A DNA stretch of 64,000 nt from Flavobacteriia bacterium (GCA_004293165.1 RDYL01000003.1:1-64000); one strand, 5' to 3'; counted from the first letter of the stretch, positions 45,988 through 54,961 are shown. Notes: generated from the sequence alone by a model not told the origin. Translations and numbers: made by a program.

Positions 45988-47295
45988 ATAAAAGTAAAGT
46001 TGCAACCAACAAAAAAAATACTCATCATTTCCTATTACTGGCCACCTGCAGGAGGTCCAGGGGTGCAACGTTGGTTAAAATTTGTCAAATATTTGCCCGA
46101 TTTTAACATCGAACCGCACGTTTATATTCCTGAAAACCCAACTTATCCTTTAATTGATGAGAAATTAGTAAAGGAAGTTTCGGATAAAGCAGTTATTATC
46201 AAACAACCAATTTTTGAACCTTACGGATTGGCTTCGGTTTTTTCGAAAAATAAAACTAAAAAAATCAGTTCAGGAATTATTCCGAATCAAAAAAAGCAAT
46301 CGTTTGTAGAAAAAGCAATGCTTTGGATTCGTGGTAATGTTTTTATTCCCGATGCAAGAGTGTTTTGGGTGAAACCTTCGGTTAAGTTTTTGAAAGAATA
46401 CCTTCAAGAACATCAAATCGATACGATAATTACCACAGGTCCGCCTCATAGTTTGCATTTGATAGGCTTACAGTTAAAAAAAGAATTAAAAATCACTTGG
46501 TTAGCTGATTTTCGTGATCCTTGGACAACCATTGGCTATCACAAACAGTTGAAATTAAGTTCGTGGGCGGCTAAAAAGCATAAAGATTTGGAAAAGGAAG
46601 TCATGAATACTTGTGACCGACTTCTAGTAACATCTCCTACTACAAAAACTGAGTTTGAAGTCATTACTTCAAAACCGATTGAAGTTATTACAAATGGTTA
46701 TGATGTGGAGAAAGTGATTAAAAAACCTTTGGATGAAAAATTCACTTTAGCGCACATTGGTTCCTTTTTATCCGCTAGAAATCCGAGAATTTTGTGGAAA
46801 GCGCTGAAAGAATTAACGAAAGAAAATCCCGATTTCAAAAAACAATTTCAATTAAAGTTGATAGGAGCGGTGAGTGCTGAGGTGCTTCAAGCTTTAAAAG
46901 AATTTAAGTTAGAAAAATATGTGAATCATTTGGGCTATTTACCACATGATGAAGCCATAATCGAACAACGTAGCTCACAAGTTTTGTTGCTTATTGAAAT
47001 TGATTCAGAAGAAACCAAATGTATTATTCCTGGAAAATTATTCGAATATATGGTTTCAGAACGACCAATCATCGCTGTCGGACCTGAAAATGCAGATTTC
47101 GCCCAAATCATTAAAGAAACCAATACAGGAACGTTCTTCAAATATGACGAATTAGAAGCGTTAAAAGCACAAATTCTGAGTTGTTTTAAGCAATTTCAAC
47201 AAAATAATTTAAAAGTATATCCTGTTGGTTTGCAACAATACAGCAGAAAATCATTGACAGAGAAATTAGCCAAACTGCTAATCACTAATCACTAA
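45979..47295 (+). CDS. Glycosyltransferase, family 4-like
   Basis: A protein of about 438 residues with the GT-B fold. ILIISYYWPPAGGPGVQRWLKFVKYL is at the N-terminus (read up to GVQRW as the donor/acceptor entry), WLADFRDPWTTIGY in the middle, and IIPGKLFEYMVSERPIIAVG is the sugar-nucleotide region. The ATG at 45979 falls in a repeat remnant; TTG at 46000 (Leu-Gln-Pro-Thr-Lys-Lys) is an alternative that removes repeat-derived residues. It probably adds a sugar to a surface polysaccharide. Confidence 0.8.
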   Translation: MCFIKVKLQPTKKILIISYYWPPAGGPGVQRWLKFVKYLPDFNIEPHVYIPENPTYPLIDEKLVKEVSDKAVIIKQPIFEPYGLASVFSKNKTKKISSGIIPNQKKQSFVEKAMLWIRGNVFIPDARVFWVKPSVKFLKEYLQEHQIDTIITTGPPHSLHLIGLQLKKELKITWLADFRDPWTTIGYHKQLKLSSWAAKKHKDLEKEVMNTCDRLLVTSPTTKTEFEVITSKPIEVITNGYDVEKVIKKPLDEKFTLAHIGSFLSARNPRILWKALKELTKENPDFKKQFQLKLIGAVSAEVLQALKEFKLEKYVNHLGYLPHDEAIIEQRSSQVLLLIEIDSEETKCIIPGKLFEYMVSERPIIAVGPENADFAQIIKETNTGTFFKYDELEALKAQILSCFKQFQQNNLKVYPVGLQQYSRKSLTEKLAKLLITNH

Positions 47296-47313
47296 TTACT
47301 ATTCACTAAGAAA

Positions 47314-48780
47314 ATGGGAATTGTCATCAAACAATCGATTAAGAATACCATTATTACCTACATTGGCTTTGGTATTGGGGCAATTAACACGTTGTTTATG
47401 TATGGACAATTTCTAGGCGATACCTTTTATGGCTTAGTCGGATTTATTTTGTCGGCAGCCAATATAATGATGCCTTTGATGGCGTTTGGTGTGCACAATA
47501 CGTTAGTGAAATTCTATAACGAATACGAAACCGAAGAGAAAAAATCGCAATTTCTAACGTTTGTTTTGGTGTTGCCTTTACTAATAATTCTTCCAATAAG
47601 TTTGATAGGTTATTTTGGTTATCATCAAATTGCGGAATTATTATCGCAAAAAAATCCAATTGTATATGATTATGTTTGGCAAATTCCAGTAATTGGGCTT
47701 TGTATGGGATATTTTGAGATTTTTTACGCTTGGGTAAAAGTGCATTTACAATCGGTTTATGGGAGTTTTGTGAAAGAAGTTTTGCTTCGTGTGCTAATTT
47801 CGATTTTCTTATTTGCAGTTTATTTTGATTTCCTTTCGCCACAGCAATTCGTTTTTGCTTTAATGGGAATTTACTTTTTATCGCTCATTGCTATGTTTTT
47901 ATACGCAATGAAAGTCAAAACACCGTGTTTCAATTTAGTTTTTCCTGACAATGCAAAAGCAGTTTTAACCTATTGTTTTTTTATTATTTTGTCGGGAAGT
48001 GTAGCCAATATGTTATTAGATGTAGATAAATTCATGTTGAATTTTTACATCAACATCGATAATATTGCGTTTTATTCGGTTGCTATTTTTATTGCGACTG
48101 TGATTGCTGTGCCAAGTCGTGCGATGCATCAAATTACGTATCCAATTACGGCTAAATTGATGAGTGAAAATAAGCACGATGAACTGAATGAATTGTATAA
48201 AAAATCTTCCATTACGCTTCAAGTTATCGGTGGTTTGATTTTAGTTGGGATTTTGGTTAATATAAATGAATTATACAGTGTTCTACCAGCAGGTTATAGC
48301 GAAGGAATTGCTGTGGTTTTCTTTATTGGTATTTCTAAATATTTCGATTTGGTTTTAGGAAACAATAATGCAATTATTTTTAACTCAAAATATTATCAAG
48401 CAGTCTTATTTTTAGGATTATTTCTAGTTTTTATGACGGTTTCTTTAAATATGATCTTCATTCCGCTTTATGGCTTAAATGGAGCGGCTATAGCAACGTT
48501 AATATCAATTACGTTATATAGTTTAGCTAAATTGCTTTTTGTGGTGCTTAAAATGAAGTTATTTCCGTTTACAAAAAATACGATTGTGTCTTTTGCTTTA
48601 ACAATAGTGAGTTTTGGCGTGTTTTATTTTTGGGATTTTAGTTTTCATCCTTTTGTGAATATAATCTTGAAATCTATTTTAGTGTCTATTTTCTATTTGG
48701 GATTGAGCTATTATTTGAAAATCTCTTCCGATATTAATTTTGTGATGAACTCTGTTTTCAAGAGAATTCTGAAGAAATAA
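47314..48780 (+). CDS. Oligosaccharide flippase (Wzx/MATE-like)
   Basis: A 488-residue protein with about 14 membrane helices, of the polysaccharide export (Wzx, MOP) family. FGIGAINTLFMYGQFLGDTF and FMLNFYINIDNIAFYSVAIF are typical. It lies 18 bases after the glycosyltransferase and should move lipid-linked sugar units across the inner membrane. Confidence 0.85.
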   Translation: MGIVIKQSIKNTIITYIGFGIGAINTLFMYGQFLGDTFYGLVGFILSAANIMMPLMAFGVHNTLVKFYNEYETEEKKSQFLTFVLVLPLLIILPISLIGYFGYHQIAELLSQKNPIVYDYVWQIPVIGLCMGYFEIFYAWVKVHLQSVYGSFVKEVLLRVLISIFLFAVYFDFLSPQQFVFALMGIYFLSLIAMFLYAMKVKTPCFNLVFPDNAKAVLTYCFFIILSGSVANMLLDVDKFMLNFYINIDNIAFYSVAIFIATVIAVPSRAMHQITYPITAKLMSENKHDELNELYKKSSITLQVIGGLILVGILVNINELYSVLPAGYSEGIAVVFFIGISKYFDLVLGNNNAIIFNSKYYQAVLFLGLFLVFMTVSLNMIFIPLYGLNGAAIATLISITLYSLAKLLFVVLKMKLFPFTKNTIVSFALTIVSFGVFYFWDFSFHPFVNIILKSILVSIFYLGLSYYLKISSDINFVMNSVFKRILKK

Positions 48781-48852
48781 TAAAGATTTTTTTAATTTCT
48801 TCGATTTATTCAATCTGTGTTCCAAATAAAGATTTTTAAAATTTAAAAACAA

Positions 48853-48891
48853 AAAATCCTGCTTCATCTTCCCAGAATCCACAGGATTTAA
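48853..48891 (-). terminator. Terminator of the repeat-bearing secreted protein
   Basis: On the minus strand AAATCCTG pairs with CAGGATTT around a loop of about 20 bases and is followed by a T-run. Confidence 0.65.
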
Positions 48892-48909
48892 AACAAACTA
48901 ACCAACCAA

Positions 48910-49593
48910 TTATTTATCTTTTTTTACTTCTAAAGTTTCTTTTTTGATTTCTTTTATATCTTCTTCAGACATTTTTGCTTTTGAACCATCTTTTCGGTAG
49001 TAATAAAAGTCATCGTCACTTTCATAATCATCATTGTAATCATCCCCGTAACCATAGCCGCCATTTCCACCTGAGTAATGAGTTCCAGGGTTGTAGAAGT
49101 AACCGCCGTTAGCGTGGTTGATAAAACCATATACATCTACAATTCGTCCTCTTCTGTCGTACACAATTCGCATATTACCAACTTTAGTTACAGCAAAACT
49201 GTTATAACTCATGTAAATTGTCCCAATACGTTTAACTCTTCCATAAGCATCGTAGTTAATGTAAACATTTCCTACGCGTCTTACTCTACCAAAATTATCG
49301 TGTTCTACTCGAATACCTCTTTCTGAAGTTCCATAGTACATTCCTCTTGGAGCACCACTTGTTCCGTTGACTCTTGGTCTAACTGCTGGTCTTGTGTTGA
49401 AATCAAATTCTCCATTTGGAAAAAGCATAAACTCAATTCCTCGTTCTTTAAAAATGATAGGTTCGGCATCTCGATAATCGATGTAATACCCTCTTCTATC
49501 TGTGTTGTCAGAAAAAACAGGGTTTTCTGACGCATAAGCCATACTTCCTACCAGTATGAAGCTGGCTACTACTAAAAGTGTAATTTTTTTCAT
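48910..49593 (-). CDS. Secreted protein with three internal repeats
   Basis: A 227-residue protein with a signal peptide (about 1-21, MAYAS). Residues about 95-160 hold three units of roughly 20 residues: VRRVGNVYINYDAYGR, VKRIGTIYMSYNSFA and VTKVGNMRIVYDRRGR. A Gly/Tyr/Asp-rich region and a charged tail follow. No family is recognised. The repeats suggest a small beta structure. The gene is monocistronic with its own terminator. Confidence 0.7.
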   Translation of the reverse strand: MKKITLLVVASFILVGSMAYASENPVFSDNTDRRGYYIDYRDAEPIIFKERGIEFMLFPNGEFDFNTRPAVRPRVNGTSGAPRGMYYGTSERGIRVEHDNFGRVRRVGNVYINYDAYGRVKRIGTIYMSYNSFAVTKVGNMRIVYDRRGRIVDVYGFINHANGGYFYNPGTHYSGGNGGYGYGDDYNDDYESDDDFYYYRKDGSKAKMSEEDIKEIKKETLEVKKDK

Positions 49594-49739
49594 GATACAA
49601 ATATTTAAAGATTAAACTAACAACTACATTTTAAAATTTGTTTCTAAAAAGGTTGCTTGATTAGTTGTTTTCAATTGCTGTGCCAAACTCAAAAAAAGAG
49701 GTGTGAACGATTTGTTAATGAGTTGTTATTAAATAAAAA

Positions 49740-49774
49740 AAAGAACGCTAACTTATTGATAGCGTTCTTTTTAT
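49740..49774 (-). terminator. Terminator of the CCC-motif gene pair
   Basis: AAAGAACGCTA and TAGCGTTCTTT form a strong stem with A and T runs. It ends the minus-strand pair 50423-49795. Confidence 0.8.
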
Positions 49775-49794
49775 ATGTTTATTTTTTTAGTAAA

Positions 49795-50121
49795 TTATTC
49801 TAGATTTTGTCTTCTTAGCATTTCTTGTTGCATTTGCATTAAACCTTCTTCACCTAAAGAAACAACTATGATAATTATTGTAATGAAGAAAATAGCACCT
49901 AACACAAGCCCAATAATACTTAATACTTTACCTATTTTAAGATTGCTATAATTGGAATAAAGTGTTGGGTTTTGAGCGTATAATTTAGCGTCTTTGTTAG
50001 CTAATATCAGACCTATAGCGCCAAAAATGACGCTAAAAATTCCATAGCAGCAAATCGTTAGTATTGAAAAAATGCCTAAAACAAGTACGATTGTAGCATT
50101 AGGTAATTTTTGATTTTCCAT
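49795..50121 (-). CDS. CCC-motif membrane protein (DUF4190-like)
   Basis: A 108-residue protein with two membrane helices (about 12-38 and 65-88). The first reads ILTICCYGIFSVIFGAIGLI, with a double Cys; the name CCC-motif follows the family. The function is unknown. It lies 11 bases after the DUF2752 gene on the same strand, a pairing common in Flavobacteria. Confidence 0.8.
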   Translation of the reverse strand: MENQKLPNATIVLVLGIFSILTICCYGIFSVIFGAIGLILANKDAKLYAQNPTLYSNYSNLKIGKVLSIIGLVLGAIFFITIIIIVVSLGEEGLMQMQQEMLRRQNLE

Positions 50122-50132
50122 ATTTATTTAAT

Positions 50133-50423
50133 TTAATTGGTTAAGTTGTTAAAATACATTTTGATAAAATAGGCTATTAGAATTACAGCTCCATTTAGTA
50201 TAGCACTTGAAATTACTAATTTAGTATAATTTCTTTTCTTGTCGAATAAGTGAAGGCTCAGTAAAATAAAGAATAAGCCTAAAGTGTAAATAGCAGGAAA
50301 CATTTTAAAGGCTTCATAAAATTCACCTTCCATCAAAAAAGCAATAGCTCTTTGAGTTCCACAACCTGGACATTCAACTCCAAAAAGTTGTTTGTTCATA
50401 CAAGGCAACATATGTTCTTCCAT
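50133..50423 (-). CDS. DUF2752 membrane protein
   Basis: A 96-residue protein with two membrane helices and the DUF2752 signature CPGCGTQRA near residue 18, probably a metal or haem site. It starts the transcript shared with the CCC-motif gene. Confidence 0.85.
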   Translation of the reverse strand: MEEHMLPCMNKQLFGVECPGCGTQRAIAFLMEGEFYEAFKMFPAIYTLGLFFILLSLHLFDKKRNYTKLVISSAILNGAVILIAYFIKMYFNNLTN

Positions 50424-50531
50424 AAAACTTTTTGCTGTTAAAATTGCATTACAAGTTTACAAAAAAAAGTTCAAAAACAAATACTAATTTTAAAAAGACT
50501 ACTTTTGAAAACTTTATTTAAAGAGAAAATT

Positions 50532-50729
50532 ATGAAGCAATTTTTATACATTTTGATGTTTGCCGCAGTCGGAATTTTTGCTATGATTGAGCAATCAAAA
50601 CCAGCTCCAAATCGATTTATTATGATAGGGGCAATGGCCGTTTTTATGTTTGGATTATTTAGATTGATGAAGAAAATTCCATCTCAAAATAATGGAGAAA
50701 ACGAAGAAGAAAATGACACAGAAATTTGA
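50532..50729 (+). CDS. Small two-helix membrane protein
   Basis: A 65-residue protein with two short membrane helices (about 4-18 and 30-46) and an acidic tail. I chose the ATG at 50532; the longer frame starts with TTG at 50505. The end overlaps the Smr gene start by 17 bases, so translation is likely coupled. Unknown function. Confidence 0.6.
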   Translation: MKQFLYILMFAAVGIFAMIEQSKPAPNRFIMIGAMAVFMFGLFRLMKKIPSQNNGENEEENDTEI

Positions 50730-51273
50730 AATAGGAGATAAGGTTGCCGTTTTAGACGACGACATTTCAGGGGTAGTAATTAAGGTTCAAAATAATGAAA
50801 TTTCGGTGGAAACTACCGATAAATTTATGATGACATTTTTTGTCAACGAATTAATTAAAATAAACAATTCCAATGAGTTAAGTGGTTTTTTCTCTAGTCA
50901 AAGTTTAGGTTCTGTTTTAAAAGAGAAAGAAGAGCCTAAAAAGCGAAGTTTTGTCAAAGAAAAGCGTTCTCGTAAAGATGAATTTGTCTTAGAAGTTGAT
51001 TTGCATATTGAAAAATTAGTCCCTTCAAAACGTGGAATGAGCAACTATGATATTCTAACTTTGCAAATGGAAACCGCAAAGAGACAACTCGATTTTGCTA
51101 TCAAAAATCGAATGCCAAAAGTGGTGTTTATTCATGGTGTAGGTGAAGGTGTTTTGAAGGCTGAATTAGACTTTATGTTGGGTCGTAATGATGGCATTTC
51201 ATTCCAAGATGCGAACTATCAAAAATATGGTTTGGGAGCTACAGAAGTGTACATCAAACAAAATGTGAAGTAA
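50713..51273 (+). CDS. Smr/MutS2-type domain protein (DUF2027-like)
   Basis: A 186-residue protein with an N-terminal beta domain (FEIGDKVAVLDDDISGVVIK) and a C-terminal Smr domain at about 100-186 (VDLHIEKLV, VVFIHGVGEGVLKAEL). Smr domains cut branched or structured nucleic acids or rescue stalled ribosomes. The ATG at 50713 fits the family; the longer frame begins inside the previous gene with only short extra residues. Confidence 0.85.
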   Translation: MTQKFEIGDKVAVLDDDISGVVIKVQNNEISVETTDKFMMTFFVNELIKINNSNELSGFFSSQSLGSVLKEKEEPKKRSFVKEKRSRKDEFVLEVDLHIEKLVPSKRGMSNYDILTLQMETAKRQLDFAIKNRMPKVVFIHGVGEGVLKAELDFMLGRNDGISFQDANYQKYGLGATEVYIKQNVK

Positions 51274-51319
51274 CATTTTGGTTTAAAATTTCACTCGAAT
51301 TTCACTTCGTAAAATAAAA

Positions 51320-51351
51320 AAAAGGACTACTCAAATTTGAATAGTCCTTTC
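51320..51351. terminator. Bidirectional terminator
   Basis: AAAGGACTA pairs with TAGTCCTTT, with a further CAAATTTG palindrome in the loop. It separates the convergent Smr and lipoprotein genes. Confidence 0.75.
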
Positions 51352-51369
51352 ACTTTTTAAAATATTTTT

Positions 51370-51876
51370 TTACAAATCGGTTTCGTAATTTCCGAAAGTA
51401 TACTCTGTAAAACTAAATGAATTGGTAGGTCCAGAAAAGTTTACATTTTTAAATTTAATGTTATGCGTGTATCCATTAATTGTTGTTCCGTCAGAAGCGT
51501 AGAGTGCATCTGTAATAATTTCAATGGTTCCTCCTGTAGCATTCCATTCCTGATTAACTACTGGGGTAGCTGGTGGAATAAGATTACATATACTTGTTGA
51601 GGTTACAGTTGCTGAATAAATTCTGTAGATAATTTGATTGGTTGAACTTACACTAACAATTCGTGGACTTCCATCAGGAGTTTCAACATTTGCAAAACTA
51701 GCTTCTGGAATATTGATTAACAACATTTCATCGCTATTAATTTTAAAAATCAAATTATTATCTGTGCATTCTTGAACGGTTACGGAATCAAAATTGAAAG
51801 ATTCCAACGTAATATCGCCATCATCACAAGCTTGTAGCATAAAAACTGAGGCTACTAAAACTATAAGTTTTTTCAT
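51370..51876 (-). CDS. Hypothetical lipoprotein
   Basis: A 168-residue protein with a lipoprotein signal ending LQAC (Cys17), followed by Asp-rich CDDGDI. The mature part is predicted beta-rich with three further Cys. No family is recognised. Such lipoproteins with Asp right after the Cys often sit at the inner or outer membrane, the direction not being clear in Bacteroidota. Confidence 0.65.
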   Translation of the reverse strand: MKKLIVLVASVFMLQACDDGDITLESFNFDSVTVQECTDNNLIFKINSDEMLLINIPEASFANVETPDGSPRIVSVSSTNQIIYRIYSATVTSTSICNLIPPATPVVNQEWNATGGTIEIITDALYASDGTTINGYTHNIKFKNVNFSGPTNSFSFTEYTFGNYETDL

Positions 51877-51986
51877 TTATTCATCGAATTTATGCAACAA
51901 AAATAAAGGTTTTAATTTATTATTTTGCTAAAGTTTGTTAATTTCAACACGAATTGAATTTAAGACCTCCAAAATAAAATGATTTG

Positions 51987-51994
51987 TATCTTTG
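51987..51994 (+). promoter_or_regulatory. -7-like box of the cysteine desulfurase gene, four bases from ATG
   Basis: TATCTTTG is followed by CCTT and the ATG at 51999. A start of transcription at the usual distance would fall on the ATG. Confidence 0.55.
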
Positions 51995-51998
51995 CCTT

Positions 51999-53120
51999 AT
52001 GAGAAAAGTGTATTTAGATAACGCCGCAACCACGCCTATTCATCCAGAAGTTATTACTGCGATGATGAGTGTACTTCAAAATGATTTCGGAAACCCATCT
52101 TCAACGCACAGTTTTGGTCGAAGTGCCAAGACTTTGTTAGAATCATCCCGAAAATCCATTGCGAAATTACTAAATGCACAAGCTTCCGAAGTTATTTTTA
52201 CATCAAGTGCTACTGAAGCCACCAATTGGATTTTGACCAGCGCGGTTAAAGATTTGGGGATAAAACGCATTATTACGACTAAAATCGAGCATCACGCTAC
52301 GTTGCACACGGTTGAACATTTAGCAAAGGAATTCGGGATTCAAGTGGAATATATCACCATTTTACCAAACGGAAATATCGATTATCAAGATTTGGCTTCA
52401 AAATTATTGTCAGAAGTTCCAACATTAGTATCATTAATACACATTAATAACGAAATAGGAACGATTTTAGACATCAAACGTGTTTCAGATTTATGCAAGT
52501 ATGCGAAAGCGCTTTTTCATTGTGATACGGTGCAATCTGTAGGGAAAACGAATTTAGATGTACAAGAGTTGGGAATCGACTTTTTAGTGGCTTCTGCGCA
52601 TAAATTTCATGGTCCAAAAGGAATTGGGTTTGCGTATTTGAAAAAGAATTCAATGCTACAACCGATGATTTTTGGCGGCGAACAAGAAAAAGGCATGCGT
52701 GCCGGAACAGAAGCCGTACATCAAGTTGTTGGAATGGCAAAAGCGTTAGAATTAGCTTATGAACATTTAGAAAATGACATCAATTTCATTTCCGATTTAA
52801 AAAACTACTGCTTTTCGGAATTAAAAAAAGTATTTACAGAGTTGAAAATCAACGGAGAAAATACTTTTTATAACCTTTTGAATGTGCAATTACCATTATC
52901 AGAAGAAAAGACATCAATGTTGTTATTTACATTAGATATGAAAGGAATTGCGGTTTCTCGCGGAAGCGCTTGTCAAAGCGGAAGCATTAAACCGTCGCAC
53001 GTTTTAGCCGAATTTTTATCATCAGAAGAAGCTAAAAAACCAAGTTTAAGAATCTCATTCAGTCATTTTAATACGAAAGAAGATATTGATTTGCTAGTTG
53101 AGGCTTTGAAAACTGCTTAA
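51999..53120 (+). CDS. Cysteine desulfurase family protein
   Basis: This 373-residue PLP enzyme releases sulfur from cysteine for Fe-S or thio-cofactors. VYLDNAATTPIHPEV opens the protein; SAHKFHGPKGIGF carries the cofactor Lys; SRGSACQSGS holds the catalytic Cys in the loop of the NifS/IscS group. The ATG at 51999 excludes five residues added by a TTG start. No isc or suf genes are near, so the sulfur acceptor is unknown. Confidence 0.9.
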   Translation: MRKVYLDNAATTPIHPEVITAMMSVLQNDFGNPSSTHSFGRSAKTLLESSRKSIAKLLNAQASEVIFTSSATEATNWILTSAVKDLGIKRIITTKIEHHATLHTVEHLAKEFGIQVEYITILPNGNIDYQDLASKLLSEVPTLVSLIHINNEIGTILDIKRVSDLCKYAKALFHCDTVQSVGKTNLDVQELGIDFLVASAHKFHGPKGIGFAYLKKNSMLQPMIFGGEQEKGMRAGTEAVHQVVGMAKALELAYEHLENDINFISDLKNYCFSELKKVFTELKINGENTFYNLLNVQLPLSEEKTSMLLFTLDMKGIAVSRGSACQSGSIKPSHVLAEFLSSEEAKKPSLRISFSHFNTKEDIDLLVEALKTA

Positions 53121-53130
53121 ATAAAACTTC

Positions 53131-53199
53131 TGTCATGCTGAACTCGTTTCAGCATCTCAAAAATATAAGAAAAGATCCTGAAACAAGTTCAGGATGACA
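53131..53199. repeat. Imperfect palindrome, TGTCATGCTGAAC type
   Basis: Arms 53131-53157 and 53173-53199 are complementary except for about three positions (TGTCATGCTGAACTCGTTTC against the reverse complement of the other). It is the main content of the 150-base gap between two genes. The family is common in Flavobacteria between convergent genes. Confidence 0.75.
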
Positions 53200-53271
53200 A
53201 AAAGCAATAAAAAAAACACGAATTACATCAATTAAATCATGCAATTCGTGTTCAATAAATTATTCAGGAAA

Positions 53272-53664
53272 CTACAATTTCCCCATATTCTGAGCCAATG
53301 TCTCAATAAATTTTGTGATAGGTCCTTTGATCATCATTGCCATCATTGGGTTGAAATCGCCTTCAAAAGCTAATTGTACTTCTGTATTATCAGCATCAAT
53401 TGTGTTTAAGTTTCCAGTTAAGGTAAAAGGTAATTTACTTGAAGCTGCTCCTAAAACAATTTGTGAATTTGGAGTGCCACCTTTTTTTACCAATTTAATT
53501 TCTGGCATTCCTTTTAAGCCGAATTCAAAGCAATTCTCGTCGATTACTTCAAATTTTGCGATATTTTCAGGCATTAATTTTTCAAAATTCTTTACGTCGT
53601 TCAAAGCGTTGAATAAATATTCAGCCGATTTTGCTACGTTTACTTTTGGACTTTCTAAGTTCAT
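53272..53664 (-). CDS. SRPBCC family protein
   Basis: A 130-residue START/SRPBCC-type protein with a hydrophobic-ligand fold, no signal peptide. NVAKSAEYLFNALNDVKNFE and the C-terminal helix ITKFIETLAQNMGK suit the family. It lies 33 bases after pyrE on the same strand; the pairing is seen in other Flavobacteria. The ligand is unknown. Confidence 0.75.
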   Translation of the reverse strand: MNLESPKVNVAKSAEYLFNALNDVKNFEKLMPENIAKFEVIDENCFEFGLKGMPEIKLVKKGGTPNSQIVLGAASSKLPFTLTGNLNTIDADNTEVQLAFEGDFNPMMAMMIKGPITKFIETLAQNMGKL

Positions 53665-53697
53665 ATGTTTTTTTATTTATTGTTGATCTTTTTTTGT

Positions 53698-54345
53698 TTA
53701 AACTTCTACGTTCCACTCTGCAGGATTGGCGTTCCAAGCACTCAACGTTTCTAATTCGTTTTCCGAAACGTATTGTTTGTCAACCGCTTTTTGTAATAAG
53801 TTTTCGTAATTACTTAATGTGAAAACATCCAAATTCGCTGCTTCAAAACGTTCTTTTGATACTGGAAAACCATACGTAAAAATCGCTGCCATTCCTTTGA
53901 TGTTAGCGCCTTCGTTTCGTAAAGCTTCAACTGCTAATAAACTACTTCCGCCTGTTGAAATTAAATCTTCTACGACAACTACATTTTGTCCTTTTTGCAA
54001 GAAACCTTCCACTTGGTTTTGTCTTCCGTGTTTTTTTGGTTCAGGTCTAACGTATACAAAAGGCAGTCCCATTGCTTCTGCAACAAGTATACCAATTCCG
54101 ATTGCGCCAGTTGCAACGCCTGCAATTACATCGGGTTTACCAAATTTTTCTTCAATATGTTTGGCAAATTCATCGCGAATATAATTTCTAACCGCTGGAA
54201 ATGAAAGGATTATACGGTTATCACAATAAATCGGAGACTTCCAGCCTGAAGCCCATGTAAAAGGATTTTTAGAATTTAATTTAATTGCGTTTATTTGTAA
54301 AAGCAATTCGGCTGTTTGTTGTGCTGTGTTGTTGTTAAAAATCAT
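53698..54345 (-). CDS. pyrE: Orotate phosphoribosyltransferase
   Basis: This 215-residue enzyme joins orotate and PRPP to give OMP. FTWASGWKSPIYCDNR and the PRPP motif VVVVEDLISTGGSS are typical. The ATG at 54345 lies four bases after a TACATTTG box on the minus strand, which predicts a leaderless mRNA. The upstream NUDIX gene starts only seven bases away in the other direction. Confidence 0.95.
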   Translation of the reverse strand: MIFNNNTAQQTAELLLQINAIKLNSKNPFTWASGWKSPIYCDNRIILSFPAVRNYIRDEFAKHIEEKFGKPDVIAGVATGAIGIGILVAEAMGLPFVYVRPEPKKHGRQNQVEGFLQKGQNVVVVEDLISTGGSSLLAVEALRNEGANIKGMAAIFTYGFPVSKERFEAANLDVFTLSNYENLLQKAVDKQYVSENELETLSAWNANPAEWNVEV

Positions 54346-54349
54346 ATTG

Positions 54350-54357
54350 CAAATGTA
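54350..54357 (-). promoter_or_regulatory. -7-like box of pyrE inside the NUDIX start codon region
   Basis: On the minus strand TACATTTG is followed by CAAT and the pyrE ATG. On the plus strand the same bases contain the ATG of the NUDIX gene (54353-54355). Confidence 0.55.
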
Positions 54358-54961
54358 TAAAGTTTTTGTGAACGATAAGCCACTTTTTTTGACAAATCAA
54401 GTTCAAAAGGAGACTGATTTCAAACTTTTTTTATTAGAAAGTGTTGATATCAAGAAGTTGATTGTTAAAATTTTTCAGCATAAAATTCAGAAAGCGTTTC
54501 TGTATCATCCCGATGAAAAGTTAATCATGAAAACGCTTCGTGCCAAATTACCTGTGGAAAAAGCAGGTGGTGGATTGGTTTACAACAAAGACGGCGATGT
54601 GCTTTTTATTTTTAGAAACGGCAAATGGGATTTACCAAAAGGCGGCACTGAAAAAAACGAAACCATTGAAGAAACCGCTATGCGCGAAGTAGAGGAAGAA
54701 ACAGGTGTTAACGGATTAGTCATCACCGAAAAACTCCAAAAAACCTACCATATTTTCAAACGCAACGGTCGTTACAAACTGAAAATTACACAATGGTTTG
54801 AAATGCGCACCAAATACGAAGGCACACCACAAGGCCAAGCCGATGAAGGCATTGAACGTGTAGAATGGGTGAATCCAAAAGATATTAAGTTTTTATTAGA
54901 GAACTCGTACGAGAATATTAAGCTGTTATTTGAGGCGGAGAAATCTAATGTGTCAATTTGA
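54353..54961 (+). CDS. NUDIX hydrolase with extra N-terminal domain
   Basis: A 202-residue protein. The NUDIX box GGTEKNETIEETAMREVEEE starts at about residue 101 of this form. The first 70 residues (MYKVFVNDKPLFLTNQ onward) form a small separate domain common in the Bacteroidota members. The substrate is unknown. The ATG at 54353 is preferred over an upstream TTG that would overlap the pyrE start. Confidence 0.85.
   Translation: MYKVFVNDKPLFLTNQVQKETDFKLFLLESVDIKKLIVKIFQHKIQKAFLYHPDEKLIMKTLRAKLPVEKAGGGLVYNKDGDVLFIFRNGKWDLPKGGTEKNETIEETAMREVEEETGVNGLVITEKLQKTYHIFKRNGRYKLKITQWFEMRTKYEGTPQGQADEGIERVEWVNPKDIKFLLENSYENIKLLFEAEKSNVSI

Noticed and set aside
53315..53686. Plus-strand frame of 123 codons over the SRPBCC gene
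   Set aside because: Antisense shadow of the SRPBCC gene.
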